Shown here: positions 7,898 through 20,483 of the stretch, piece after piece | How the letters are laid out: the number at the start of each line of letters is the position of its first letter | Numbering within the stretch: position 1 is the first letter of the stretch | Assembly: GCA_965198485.1 (NCBI GenBank) | Contig: CBDAPQ010000005.1 | Span: 558,001 to 622,000, forward strand | Direction: 5' to 3' | Source of the DNA: RH-AL1 sp965198485 | Lineage (GTDB): Bacteria; Pseudomonadota; Alphaproteobacteria; Rhizobiales; Beijerinckiaceae | Length of the DNA stretch: 64,000 nt | Made by a program: the position numbers and the translations under genes | The notes under the pieces: model-generated | What the model was told of the DNA's origin: nothing | Database searches by the model: none | The model's input: the letters and a program-made list of their open reading frames with translations, nothing else

Positions 7898-8707
7898 TCA
7901 GCCCCGTGCCGCCAGGGGAGACCGGTCGACGATCCCTGCCGCGGCCTCGGCGACGCGGGCCTGTGCGCCGAGCGCCAGCAGCCCCGCCACGGCGTCGCGA
8001 GCCTGGCGCGCCACGACCTTGCGGTCGCTGCCGGGCAGATAGTCGATCGGCGCGCCGAAATGGATGCGGCAGGTGAGCGGCGGCCGACGCAGCACGCGCC
8101 AGACATGCGGCACCAGGGCCTCGTCCCCGATCCAGGCGGCGTCGTCGCGGGAATAGGCGAGGGCGACGGGCTGCACCGCGACCGAGCCCTGCGCGGGATC
8201 TGTGGCAAGAAGGTCGCGTGCGGCGGCGAAATGCGAGGAGTGGAAGCGCGCGGGAACGGGTCCGGCGAGCGTCGTGCCCTCCGCGAAGAGCAGCACGGGG
8301 CGGCCTTCGCGCATGCGGGCGGCCAGTTCGCGGTTGGCCCGGGGGATTGATCGCCGGCGCCGGCGATCGACGAAGACCGTGCCCTGGATGGAGGCGAACG
8401 CCGACACGATCGGCCAGCGCGCGATTTCGCTCTTGGCCAGGAAGCAGAACGGCGTCAGCGACCCGAACGCCAGGATGTCGATCCAGGAGATATGGTTGGG
8501 CACGATCATCACCGCGCCGTCCTTGATCCAGGTGCCTTCCACGTCGAGCGTCACCTTGCCGAGCCGCAACAGCGAGCGACAGAGGACGAGCGTGATCAGA
8601 TGCGCCGACGACGGACGCACGCGCGCCACCAGCCATTGCAGCGGCGTCCCCACGAGGAAGAAAACGAGCACCGCCGAAGCGATGAGCAAGAAGCGACACG
8701 CGGCCAT
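7898..8707 (-). CDS. olsA: 1-acyl-glycerophosphate acyltransferase-like, probable OlsA
   Basis: This is a PlsC/LPLAT-family membrane acyltransferase. The N-terminus is a hydrophobic helix (FLLIASAVLVFFLVG). Catalytic block I is NHISWID (NHxxxxD) and block III is FAEGTT. In ornithine-lipid synthesis OlsA adds the second, ester-linked acyl chain to lyso-ornithine lipid. The call of OlsA rather than a generic PlsC rests on the divergent neighbour olsB. The start at ATG 8707 (MAACRFLLI) is chosen because of an AGGA ribosome-binding site and the position of the hydrophobic helix. An upstream ATG at 8782 would leave almost no space before olsB. The stop is coupled to a PhoR-like kinase. Confidence 0.78.
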   Translation of the reverse strand: MAACRFLLIASAVLVFFLVGTPLQWLVARVRPSSAHLITLVLCRSLLRLGKVTLDVEGTWIKDGAVMIVPNHISWIDILAFGSLTPFCFLAKSEIARWPIVSAFASIQGTVFVDRRRRRSIPRANRELAARMREGRPVLLFAEGTTLAGPVPARFHSSHFAAARDLLATDPAQGSVAVQPVALAYSRDDAAWIGDEALVPHVWRVLRRPPLTCRIHFGAPIDYLPGSDRKVVARQARDAVAGLLALGAQARVAEAAAGIVDRSPLAARG

Positions 8708-8839
8708 GGCACGGGTTCCTGGGCGAACAAGCATATTCCAGGTTGATTTCGCCCGCGTGACAAGCGAAAGGCGCCGCGTCATGAAAGCTTAATGATGGCT
8801 GCCTATGCGGGGGTGGCCATCGGGCGGGGCACGGCGGGC

Positions 8840-9745
8840 ATGACCATCATCGGAACAGATGTCGGCGCGCGGAGCGACGACGCCACATTGGCGCACGCGA
8901 TCCGCTCGGCCATCAAGGTGAGGGGCTCGCCGGTCTTCGAGCGCGCCGGCCCCTTCGAGGTCCGGCTGGTCGAGAGCGCCGAGGAGTTGCGACAGGCGCA
9001 GCGGCTCCGCTTCAACGTGTTCTACGAAGAGGGCGGCGCGATCGCTGAGGCCTCCTCGCAAGTGCGGCGCCTCGACCTCTGCGCCTTCGACGAGATCTGC
9101 GACCATCTCGTGGTCCTCGACACCGAGGCGAAGGGGACCAGCGGACGCACCAAGACGCGGCTGGTCGGCACCTATCGGCTGCTGCGCCGCGACGTCGCCG
9201 AGCGCAACGGCGGCTTCTATTCGCAGGGGGAGTTCGATCTCGCGCCGCTGCTCGGCCGCCACCCGCAGACGCGCTTCCTCGAGCTCGGCCGCTCCTGCGT
9301 CCATGCCGACTATCGTTCCAAGCGGGTCATCGAGCTGCTGTGGCGCGGGCTGTGGCTCTACGCGCGCCATCACGCGGTGGACGTGCTGATCGGCTGCGCG
9401 AGCCTGCCGGGCCTCGATGTCGAAGCCAACCGGCTGCCGTTGAGCTTCCTGCTGCGTCTGGCCCAGGCCGAACCGGCGTGGCAGGTCCCGGCTTGGCCGC
9501 ACTGCCGCGCCGCGTTCGAGCCGGTGCCGGCCGAGGCCGTCGATGCCAAGCGCGGGCTGCTCGCCCTGCCGCCGCTCCTCAAGGCCTACCTGCGCACCGG
9601 CGCCCGTTTCGGCCATTCCGCCGTGCTCGACCGTCAGTTCGGGACCACCGACGTGTTCGCGGTGATGCCGATGGACCAGATCGAGGAGCGTTATCTCGCC
9701 CATTACGGGCAGCCGAGTTGCGTTTCCGGGGCTCCGGTCGCATAA
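8840..9745 (+). CDS. olsB: L-ornithine N-alpha-acyltransferase OlsB (GNAT family)
   Basis: OlsB transfers a 3-hydroxyacyl chain from acyl carrier protein to the alpha-amino group of ornithine, the first step of ornithine lipid synthesis. The protein carries the hallmarks of the family often annotated as hemolysin-like acyltransferase: LRFNVFYEEGGA, LVGTYRLLRR, LELGRSCVHADYR and the late GARFGHSAVLDRQFGTTDVF. An ATG at 8792 would add 16 residues but lies only 9 bases from the furthest olsA start, so 8840 (MTIIGTDVG) is preferred. olsB and olsA are divergent here. A DsbA-like gene follows 6 bases downstream and may share the transcript. Confidence 0.87.
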   Translation: MTIIGTDVGARSDDATLAHAIRSAIKVRGSPVFERAGPFEVRLVESAEELRQAQRLRFNVFYEEGGAIAEASSQVRRLDLCAFDEICDHLVVLDTEAKGTSGRTKTRLVGTYRLLRRDVAERNGGFYSQGEFDLAPLLGRHPQTRFLELGRSCVHADYRSKRVIELLWRGLWLYARHHAVDVLIGCASLPGLDVEANRLPLSFLLRLAQAEPAWQVPAWPHCRAAFEPVPAEAVDAKRGLLALPPLLKAYLRTGARFGHSAVLDRQFGTTDVFAVMPMDQIEERYLAHYGQPSCVSGAPVA

Positions 9746-9751
9746 AAGCTC

Positions 9752-10489
9752 ATGTCGCGCGATCGGCCCAAACCATTCGGCCGACCGGAGGCGTCCGCTC
9801 TCCTGCAGCGCGCCACCGCGTCGATGGTCGTCCTCGTGACGGCGGGCGGTCTCGCAGTCTCGGCCGCGACCGTCGGCGCCACGGACCGCAAGGCCAAGGC
9901 CATCGCGGCGGAGAAGCCGCCCGTTCTCAGCCTCAACGACGCGCTCATCCACGATGCCGCCTCCCCGATGCTCGGCAACCCGCACGGCGACGTCACCATC
10001 GTCGCCTTCGTCGATTACAATTGCGCTTACTGCAAGAACAGCGAAGCCGACCTCGAGGCGTTGCTCGCCGACGACCCGCAGGTCCGCGTCATCTACAAGG
10101 ATTGGCCGATCCTGGCGAAGACCTCGGTCGCCGCCGCCAAGGTCGCCATCGCCGCGACGTGGCAGGGCAAGTACGCGGAGATGCATCGAGCCCTCATGCG
10201 CATGAGGGCGCACCCCGCCAACGACGCCGACATCTCGCAGGCGGCGGTCGCCGCCGGGGTCGACGTCAGTCGACTGAACAGGGACCTCGACCAGCGCGAC
10301 GGCGAGATCGTCTCACTGCTGAAGCGCAACTTCCAGGAGGCGGACGCGCTGAAGCTCAAGGGCACGCCGGTCTACCTGATCGGCCCCTTCATCACCGCGT
10401 CGCCGCTCGACCTGCAGCAATTCAAGCAGATCGTCGCCGACGCGCGCGCCGACCAGGCCAGTCCACCGGCCGCGCCAGCCAAGCCCTGA
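9752..10489 (+). CDS. Exported DsbA-family thiol-disulfide protein
   Basis: The 245-residue protein has a hydrophobic N-terminal segment (about residues 22-43) consistent with a signal peptide or anchor, so it should act in the periplasm. A thioredoxin-fold DsbA-like domain (Thioredoxin_4) follows, with the redox motif CAYC at residues 91-94 and the cis-Pro loop GTPVYLIG near the C-terminus. It most resembles the alphaproteobacterial DsbA/ScsC-like oxidoreductases. The exact role, oxidase or isomerase, cannot be read from the sequence. It starts 6 bases after olsB, and a terminator-like hairpin lies downstream at 10559-10583. Confidence 0.85.
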   Translation: MSRDRPKPFGRPEASALLQRATASMVVLVTAGGLAVSAATVGATDRKAKAIAAEKPPVLSLNDALIHDAASPMLGNPHGDVTIVAFVDYNCAYCKNSEADLEALLADDPQVRVIYKDWPILAKTSVAAAKVAIAATWQGKYAEMHRALMRMRAHPANDADISQAAVAAGVDVSRLNRDLDQRDGEIVSLLKRNFQEADALKLKGTPVYLIGPFITASPLDLQQFKQIVADARADQASPPAAPAKP

Positions 10490-10496
10490 TCTGACA

Positions 10497-10583
10497 TCCG
10501 TCTTTCCGGGGCGCTGAAGGCGAACCCGGCACCCACGACAACGCGGTTGCAAGAAGAGGCGGGACGATGCTGTTTCGTCCCGC
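10497..10583. repeat. Dispersed repeat family A, copy 2
   Basis: The sequence ccgtctttccggggcgctga, then aggcgaacccggcacccacg and acaacgcggttgcaagaag, is near-identical to the copy at 35774-35856 and clearly related to copy 1. Its right end forms the hairpin listed separately. Confidence 0.75.
10559..10583. terminator. Bidirectional terminator-like hairpin
   Basis: The arms gcgggacga and tcgtcccgc are perfectly complementary around the 7-base loop tgctgtt. The hairpin lies between the convergent dsbA-like gene and ilvE. No long T-run follows, so termination is inferred from position and stem. Confidence 0.6.
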
Positions 10584-10641
10584 GCAAACATTGTTTACTC
10601 TTTGCTCGCCCCGGGAAGTCGGCGCTTCCACAAACCGTTGG

Positions 10642-11529
10642 TCAGGCCGCGACGCGCTTCGGCTGAACCTCGGCGGAATAATCCTCGACCATCATCCGCG
10701 AGATCGTGTCGGGCTTGAACGTGTAAGGTCCGATTTCCGCCACCGGCGTCACCTCGGCGCCGGTGCCGCAGATGAAGCATTCCTCGAAGGCGTCGAGTTC
10801 GTCGGGCATGATGCGGCGCTCCACCACCTCGATGCCGCGGCGGCGCGCCAGCTCGATCACCGTGCGCCGAGTGATGCCGTCGAGGAAGCAGTCGGCGATC
10901 GGCGTGTGGATCGCGCCGTCGGCGGTAAAGAAGATGTTGGCGCCGGTGCATTCGGCGACGCGGCCCTGCCAGTCCAGCATCATCGCGTCGGCGTAGCCGC
11001 GGCGCTCGGCGGCGTGCTTGGACAGCGTGCAGATCATGTAGAGCCCCGCCGCCTTGGCGTGGCACGGCGCGGTCATCGGGTCGGGCCGGCGCCATTCGGC
11101 GATGTCGAGCCTGATGCCGTTCATCTTGGTGGCCATGTCGAACATCGAGGGCCAGGCCCAGCAGGCGATCGCGAGGTTGATGGTCGAGTTCTGCGCCGCC
11201 ACAGCCATCATCTCGCTGCCGCGCCACGCCACCGGGCGCACGTAGCAGTCGGTCTGATGGTTGATCGCCACCACCTCGGCCTTGATGCGGTCGAGATCGG
11301 CGATGGAATAGGGGATCGTCATGTCGAGGATCCGGGCCGAATTCAGCAGACGCTCGGAATGTTCGGTCGACTTGAAGATCACGCCGCCGTAGGCGCGCTC
11401 GCCCTCGAACACGGAGGAGGCGTAATGCAGGCCGTGCGACAGCACGTGGAGCTTGGCGTCGGCCCAGGGCACCATGGCGCCGTTCATCCAGATCACACCG
11501 TCTCGCTGGTCGAACGGGGGGACGGACAT
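10642..11529 (-). CDS. ilvE: Branched-chain amino acid aminotransferase
   Basis: This PLP-dependent class IV aminotransferase interconverts branched-chain 2-oxo acids and Leu, Ile or Val. The 295-residue product shows HGLHYASSVFEGERAY near the N-terminus. The Schiff-base lysine lies in the CHAKAAGLYM segment, and the PLP-contacting run is AECTGANIFF. ITRRTVIELAR and EECFICGTGAEVTPV follow. The length is typical. The gene is divergent from a marR gene across about 95 bases, an arrangement that suggests local regulation. D-amino-acid aminotransferases share the fold, but the motif set fits IlvE. Confidence 0.93.
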   Translation of the reverse strand: MSVPPFDQRDGVIWMNGAMVPWADAKLHVLSHGLHYASSVFEGERAYGGVIFKSTEHSERLLNSARILDMTIPYSIADLDRIKAEVVAINHQTDCYVRPVAWRGSEMMAVAAQNSTINLAIACWAWPSMFDMATKMNGIRLDIAEWRRPDPMTAPCHAKAAGLYMICTLSKHAAERRGYADAMMLDWQGRVAECTGANIFFTADGAIHTPIADCFLDGITRRTVIELARRRGIEVVERRIMPDELDAFEECFICGTGAEVTPVAEIGPYTFKPDTISRMMVEDYSAEVQPKRVAA

Positions 11530-11623
11530 GGCGCGGCTACCTCGGCTTGTGCGGAACGGGCGCGAGGGGTAGCGTCCGGCCCGAACTAAGTCAATAATGC
11601 TGACCTAAACCCAGGCCGAAGAA

Positions 11624-12196
11624 ATGACGCGCGAGCGGATCGAGGATCACGAGGCGGCAGGCGCCGAGCCCGATTTCGCTTTGATCGAACTGCTGTTCTT
11701 CGCCTATCGCGACTTCGTCGCCGACGCCGACCGCTTGCTCGCCGACGACGGCTTCGGCCGCGCCCACCATCGCGTGCTCTATTTCGTGGCGCGGCGCCCC
11801 GGCCTGACCGTCGCCGCGCTGCTCGACATCCTCAAGATCACCAAGCAGAGCCTCAACCGGGTACTGAAGGACCTGCTCGACCGCGGCTACGTGTTGAGCC
11901 GCAATGGCGAGGCGGACCGGCGCCAGCGCCGGCTCCACGCCACGCCGCGAGGCGACGCGCTGATCCTCGAGGTCGCGCGGGTGCAGACGTCGCGGTTGGA
12001 GCGGGCGCTGACCGGCACGTCGCGCGAGCACGCCGCCAGGTTTCTCGCCGGGATGGCGGGCCTCCTCATCCGCGAAGCGGGGAAGGGAGACCATGCGCAG
12101 CATGGTGGAGGGGGCGCTCGCCGCCTCGACCTTCCCGAGGATCGTGCTGGCGAACACGCGAAGATCAAGGCGACGGCTGCCCCCCTACCGCCTTGA
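11624..12196 (+). CDS. MarR-family regulator with repeat-derived C-terminus
   Basis: The 190-residue protein contains a winged helix-turn-helix: a recognition region at TVAALLDILKITKQSLNRVL and a wing at DRRQRRLHATPRG. MarR proteins bind palindromes as dimers; the ligand and targets are unknown, though the divergent ilvE is the obvious candidate. The core ends near LIREAG, where a copy of repeat element B begins (12061). The last 35 or so residues (GDHAQHGGGGARR onward, Gly/Ala/Pro-rich) are translated from that element and following sequence and have no MarR character, so the gene seems to have lost its original stop. Confidence 0.85.
   Translation: MTRERIEDHEAAGAEPDFALIELLFFAYRDFVADADRLLADDGFGRAHHRVLYFVARRPGLTVAALLDILKITKQSLNRVLKDLLDRGYVLSRNGEADRRQRRLHATPRGDALILEVARVQTSRLERALTGTSREHAARFLAGMAGLLIREAGKGDHAQHGGGGARRLDLPEDRAGEHAKIKATAAPLPP
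12061..12104 (-). repeat. Dispersed element B, copy 1 (reverse)
   Basis: Read on the minus strand this gives catgctgcgcatggtctccc, then ttccccgcttcgcggatgag. It matches the element at 60521-60564 and the shorter one at 12200-12230. It lies inside the 3' end of marR and encodes the protein's unusual tail. Confidence 0.65.
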
Positions 12197-12199
12197 GCG

Positions 12200-12230
12200 G
12201 TCCCCCTCCCCCGCTCCGCGGAGAAGGATT
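12200..12230 (+). repeat. Dispersed element B, partial copy 2
   Basis: The sequence tccccctcccccgctccgcg followed by gagaaggat repeats the core of element B, here without the catgctrcrcatgg head. With the reverse copy at 12061-12104 it forms a widely spaced inverted pair around the marR stop. Confidence 0.55.
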
Positions 12231-12233
12231 GCC

Positions 12234-12728
12234 CTAATCCGGCAGCCCGCCGGCAGCCATCCCGGCGCGCTTCAGCCGCTGCACCGCCGTCTCCATTGCC
12301 GACAGGAAGGCCGAGCGGTCGCGCGGCGAGAACGGGCGCGGGCCGCCGGTGATCTCGCCCGACGAGCGCAGCGAATCCATGAGGTTGCGCGTGGCCAGCG
12401 CCGAGGCGACCGAGGCTTGCGTGAACAGCCGGCCGTCGGGTGCGATCACGCTGGCGCCGGCCTTCACCGCGCGGCTCGCCAGCGGGATGTCGGCGGTGAC
12501 GACGATCACGCCGGAACGCGAGCGTTCCGCGATCCAGTCGTCGGCGACGTCGGGCCCGGCGGCGACGTGGACGCGCCGGATCCAGTCCACCTTCGGCACC
12601 AGCAGCGGCGCGTTGGCGACCACGGCGACCGGCACGCCGTGGCGCTCGGCGACGCGGTACACCTCGTCCTTCACCGGGCAGGCGTCGGCATCGACCAGCA
12701 CCACGATGCCGCCGGGTTCGGCGTCCAT
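12234..12728 (-). CDS. YaiI/YqxD-family DUF188 protein
   Basis: This UPF0178 protein (DUF188) belongs to the PIN/NYN-like nuclease superfamily; its cellular role is not established. Visible family marks are VLVDADACPVKDEVYRVAER at the N-terminus, VVANAPLL, ADDWIAE, the acidic VVTADIPLASRAVKAGA and RDRSAFLSAMETAVQRLKRA at the C-terminus. The conserved aspartates match the putative metal-binding site. The ATG at 12728 (MDAEPGG) is chosen; an upstream ATG at 12761 would add 11 residues. Its N-terminal coding end faces the DUF3126 gene on the opposite strand. Confidence 0.88.
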   Translation of the reverse strand: MDAEPGGIVVLVDADACPVKDEVYRVAERHGVPVAVVANAPLLVPKVDWIRRVHVAAGPDVADDWIAERSRSGVIVVTADIPLASRAVKAGASVIAPDGRLFTQASVASALATRNLMDSLRSSGEITGGPRPFSPRDRSAFLSAMETAVQRLKRAGMAAGGLPD

Positions 12729-12810
12729 GCTCTCGCTCCCCCACGCGGCGTTTGCCGCCACCCGCCTTTTCTGGCACCACCCTTACGACGCCGACGCCGG
12801 GAGCGACCCC

Positions 12811-13206
12811 TTGGACAAGACCGAACTGCGCAAGCTGCAGGAGTTCCTGCGCCGCTCCTTCGGCAACGAGGCCATCAAGGTCACGCCGGCGCGCAAGGAC
12901 CCCGACAACGCCGAGGTGCACCTGGGCGAGCGCGCCATCGGCACGATCCTCGTCGACGACGAGGACGGCGACCGCTCCTTCGCCTTCGACATGAAGATCC
13001 CGGTCGAGCGGCCGACCCTGCAGGAGTACCTGCGCCGGCTCTTCGAGAACGACAAGCTCAAGATCGTGGCCCGCGCCAAGAAGACAGATTCCGTCGAGCT
13101 CAACATGGGCGACGACTTCCTCGGCATCATCTCCGCCGACGACCCCAAGGGCAAGACCTACACCCTGCAGATGGCGATCCTCGACTACGACCTAGAGGAT
13201 TTCTGA
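12811..13206 (+). CDS. Protein with two tandem DUF3126 units
   Basis: DUF3126 proteins are normally about 70 residues with one domain. This 131-residue product has two. Unit 1 runs from ELRKLQEFLRRSFGNEAIKV to DDEDGDRSFAFDMKI. Unit 2 runs from TLQEYLRRLFENDKLKIVAR to TYTLQMAILDYDLEDF. Each contains a helix with the pattern LQxxLRRxF and two beta hairpins (AEVHLGERAIGTI and VELNMGDDFLGII). The function is unknown. The start is TTG 12811 with GGGAG at 12799-12803; the frame stays open further upstream, where an ATG at 12727 is a weaker option. Unit 1 is more diverged, suggesting an old internal duplication. Confidence 0.8.
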   Translation: MDKTELRKLQEFLRRSFGNEAIKVTPARKDPDNAEVHLGERAIGTILVDDEDGDRSFAFDMKIPVERPTLQEYLRRLFENDKLKIVARAKKTDSVELNMGDDFLGIISADDPKGKTYTLQMAILDYDLEDF

Positions 13207-13209
13207 GGC

Positions 13210-14184
13210 TCAGGCTCGCACCGCCGTCGCCACGACCGCCCGCTCGAGCATGGCCCGCAGCGCGTCGCGCTCGCGCTCCGGCGTGAACAGCGGCGCCCGT
13301 GCCGCGCCTTGCGCCTCGAGCCCCGCTAGGAAATCAGGCTCGATCTCCGCCCGGTTCAGCAGCCGGGACAGCGCCGCCGTGTCGCCCACCGGGAAATAGC
13401 CGGCATAGTCGCGCCCGAGCAGGCCGATCGAACCCGGGATCGCCGAGGCCAGCACCGGAGTGCCGGCGGCGATCGCCTCGGAGACCACGTTGGCGCCCCC
13501 CTCGTCGAGCGACGACAGCACCATCAAGCGGGCGCGTGCCAGCCGCGACCGCACGACCTCCCCGCCGACCTCGCCGTGCCAACGATAGCGCGGGTTCTCC
13601 GCCATCTCGGCTTCGGCGCGCGCCGCCCAGGCGGGATCGTAGGCACGGCCGAGATGTTCCACTACGACCCGCGAACCGGGTGGCAGCAGGCGCGCCGCCG
13701 CCGCCGTGCGCAGCGGGTCCTTCTCCTCGCGCAGGTGGCCGACGACGAGCACCTCGAAGCAACATGAGAGCGGCACAGGTCGCGACTCCGGCTCCGACGC
13801 CGACTGGTAGACCACGGCGAGCTTGTCGTGGAGGCGCGCCGGCAGGTCGCCACCGACGAGGTCGTGCAGCCCGACGACGACGTCGGCGCGATCGAGCGAG
13901 GCCAGCACCGTGTCGGGATCGCTCCGCATGAAGCCGTAGAGGTCGGTGCCGGCTAGAAGCACGATCAGGGGGCGGCGGCGATGCAGCGCGGCGAAGCGCG
14001 CGATGGCGGCGGCGCTGCGCCAGGCGTGGATCGCCACCATGGCGTCCACCGGCTCGTCGCGGTAATGCGTGGTGACGGTGACCTCGTGGCCGAGTTCGCG
14101 GAGCAGCCCGGCCCAGCGCAGGGCCGTCGTGCGATTTCCGGCGCGCGAGGTCGGCGGCGCCGGCGTGACGAGAATGATCTTCAA
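13210..14184 (-). CDS. senB: TIGR04348-family glycosyltransferase, probable selenosugar synthase SenB
   Basis: The 324-residue GT-B glycosyltransferase has strong TIGR04348 signatures: the N-terminus KIILVTPAPPTSRAGNRTTA, RWAGLLRELGHEV, LLAGTDLYGF, VVGHLREEKDP, RYRWHGE, SSLDEGGANVVSEAIAAGTP and DYAGYFPVGDTAAL. In selenoneine biosynthesis SenB joins selenophosphate to the sugar of a UDP-sugar to give a selenosugar. The call is supported by the divergent senA. The start is TTG 14184; the longer frame upstream runs over senA and is a shadow. Only 13 bases separate the two starts, so the promoters must overlap the neighbouring coding sequences. SenC, which supplies selenophosphate in the known clusters, is not nearby. 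Confidence 0.82.
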   Translation of the reverse strand: MKIILVTPAPPTSRAGNRTTALRWAGLLRELGHEVTVTTHYRDEPVDAMVAIHAWRSAAAIARFAALHRRRPLIVLLAGTDLYGFMRSDPDTVLASLDRADVVVGLHDLVGGDLPARLHDKLAVVYQSASEPESRPVPLSCCFEVLVVGHLREEKDPLRTAAAARLLPPGSRVVVEHLGRAYDPAWAARAEAEMAENPRYRWHGEVGGEVVRSRLARARLMVLSSLDEGGANVVSEAIAAGTPVLASAIPGSIGLLGRDYAGYFPVGDTAALSRLLNRAEIEPDFLAGLEAQGAARAPLFTPERERDALRAMLERAVVATAVRA

Positions 14185-14197
14185 CCGCGGACTGCCT

Positions 14198-15502
14198 ATG
14201 ACCTCGAGCGCCTTCGAAATACCCGTTGCGCCGACAGCAAGCGACCTCGTCACCATGCTGAAGGATGCCCGCGCGCGCACGCTCGAGCTCGTGGCCGGCC
14301 TCGAGGCTTCGCAGTTGTTGGGTCCCAAGCTGCGCATCGTCAATCCGCTGCTGTGGGAAATCGGCCATCTCGCCTGGTTCCACGAGCATTTCGTCCTGCG
14401 CCACCTCGATGGCGCCGCGCCGCTGCGCGCCGACGCGGACCAGCTCTACGACTCCTCCGCCGTGCATCACGACACGCGCTGGGACCTGCCGCTGCCCTCT
14501 CTGGAGGAGACGCTGGCCTACATGGCCGCGGTCGAGGATCGGCTGGTTCGGCGGCTTGCGGGCACACCCTCGTCGGACGAGCGCTACCTCTATCGCCTCA
14601 CCAGCTTTCACGAGGACATGCACGGCGAGGCCTTCACCTACTCGCGCCAGAGCCTCGGCTGGCCTGCACCGGCCTTCGCCGCCGCTCGTGTCGACGAGGC
14701 GCCGACGGCCGGCCCGCTGCCGGGCGACGTCGACGTGCCGGGCGGCCGCTTTCGGCTCGGCGCGGAGCCCGGCGCCGGTTTCGCCTTCGACAACGAGAAA
14801 TGGGCGCACGAAGTCGAGGTGGTCCCGTTCCGCATCGCCCGCGCCCCCGTGACCAACGAGGATTTCGCCGCCTTCGTGACGGACCGCGGCTATGCCCATC
14901 GCGAGTGGTGGAGCGACGAGGGCTGGGCCTGGCGCTGCGAGGCCGAAGCGTCTCGCCCGATCTACTGGCTGGGCGAGGGCGGCGGCCGCTTCGCCGTCAG
15001 GCATTTCGCCGAGGTGCGGCCGCTCGCGCCGCACCAGCCGGTGATGAACGTCAACTGGCACGAGGCCTCGGCCTGGTGCCGCTGGGCCGGTCGGCGGCTG
15101 CCCACGGAGGCCGAGTGGGAGTCCGCCGCGGCGGCGAGGGCGGAAGGCGGCAAGCGCGACCTGCCTTGGGGCGCGATGAGCGGCGCGGCAGAGCGCGCCA
15201 ACCTCGACGGGCGTCGCCTCGGCCCGATCGACGTCGCCGCCTTTCCCGAAGGCGACAGCGTGTTCGGCTGCCGCCAGATGATCGGCAACGTCTGGGAATG
15301 GACGAGCGGCGACTTCCTGCCGTACCCCGGCTTCTCGCCCGACATCTACGCCGACTATTCCGTACCCGCCTTCGGCCGATCGAAGGTGCTGCGCGGCGGT
15401 GCCTGGATCACCCGCTCGCGCATGATCAATGCGCGCTATCGCAACTTCTTCCCGGCGGAGCGCCGCGACATCTATGCCGGGTTCCGCACGGTTGCGGCTT
15501 GA
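14198..15502 (+). CDS. senA: EgtB-like iron enzyme, probable selenoneine synthase SenA
   Basis: This is a 434-residue DinB_2 plus formylglycine-generating-enzyme-like (FGE-sulfatase) protein, the architecture of EgtB and SenA sulfoxide/selenoxide synthases. The predicted non-haem iron ligands are His57 (EIGHLAW) and His138/His142 (FHEDMHGEAF). The C-terminal half shows NVNWHEASAWCRWAGRRLPT, GNVWEWTSG, VLRGGAW and RYRNFFPAERRDIYAGFRTV. SenA joins hercynine to a selenosugar on the way to selenoneine. The SenA rather than EgtB call depends mainly on the neighbouring SenB-type transferase. Hercynine synthesis (EgtD) would have to be encoded elsewhere. ATG 14198 is chosen; the upstream extension overlaps senB. 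Confidence 0.8.
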   Translation: MTSSAFEIPVAPTASDLVTMLKDARARTLELVAGLEASQLLGPKLRIVNPLLWEIGHLAWFHEHFVLRHLDGAAPLRADADQLYDSSAVHHDTRWDLPLPSLEETLAYMAAVEDRLVRRLAGTPSSDERYLYRLTSFHEDMHGEAFTYSRQSLGWPAPAFAAARVDEAPTAGPLPGDVDVPGGRFRLGAEPGAGFAFDNEKWAHEVEVVPFRIARAPVTNEDFAAFVTDRGYAHREWWSDEGWAWRCEAEASRPIYWLGEGGGRFAVRHFAEVRPLAPHQPVMNVNWHEASAWCRWAGRRLPTEAEWESAAAARAEGGKRDLPWGAMSGAAERANLDGRRLGPIDVAAFPEGDSVFGCRQMIGNVWEWTSGDFLPYPGFSPDIYADYSVPAFGRSKVLRGGAWITRSRMINARYRNFFPAERRDIYAGFRTVAA

Positions 15503-15632
15503 CCGTCGCGCTTGTGTCGCGCCAGCGGCAGATTGACTTGATGCCAAACTGGTCCGAAGACGGCATCGGCCTTGCACGAACCTCGGGACGGCTTGTGTGG
15601 CGAGACCGCTTTTGCGAGGCCGCCGAACAGGA

Positions 15633-15653
15633 CAGGATTGCTGACAAATCCTG
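15633..15653. promoter_or_regulatory. Inverted repeat upstream of gltB
   Basis: The perfect 7-base arms caggatt and aatcctg are separated by 7 bases and end about 28 bases before the gltB ATG. This could be an operator or a leader hairpin. No regulator is assigned. Confidence 0.35.
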
Positions 15654-15680
15654 CCTTCAACCCAGCCGCTGGGATTGGCG

Positions 15681-20438
<4,758 letters not shown>

Positions 20439-20483
20439 GCGCTTCGGTCGGCCAACACGAACTAGCCGGGGTTTGGGGACGCA

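Noticed and set aside
8060..9015. Several overlapping frames across olsA/olsB on the opposite strands
   Set aside because: They lack domain signatures, while olsA and olsB have clear motifs.
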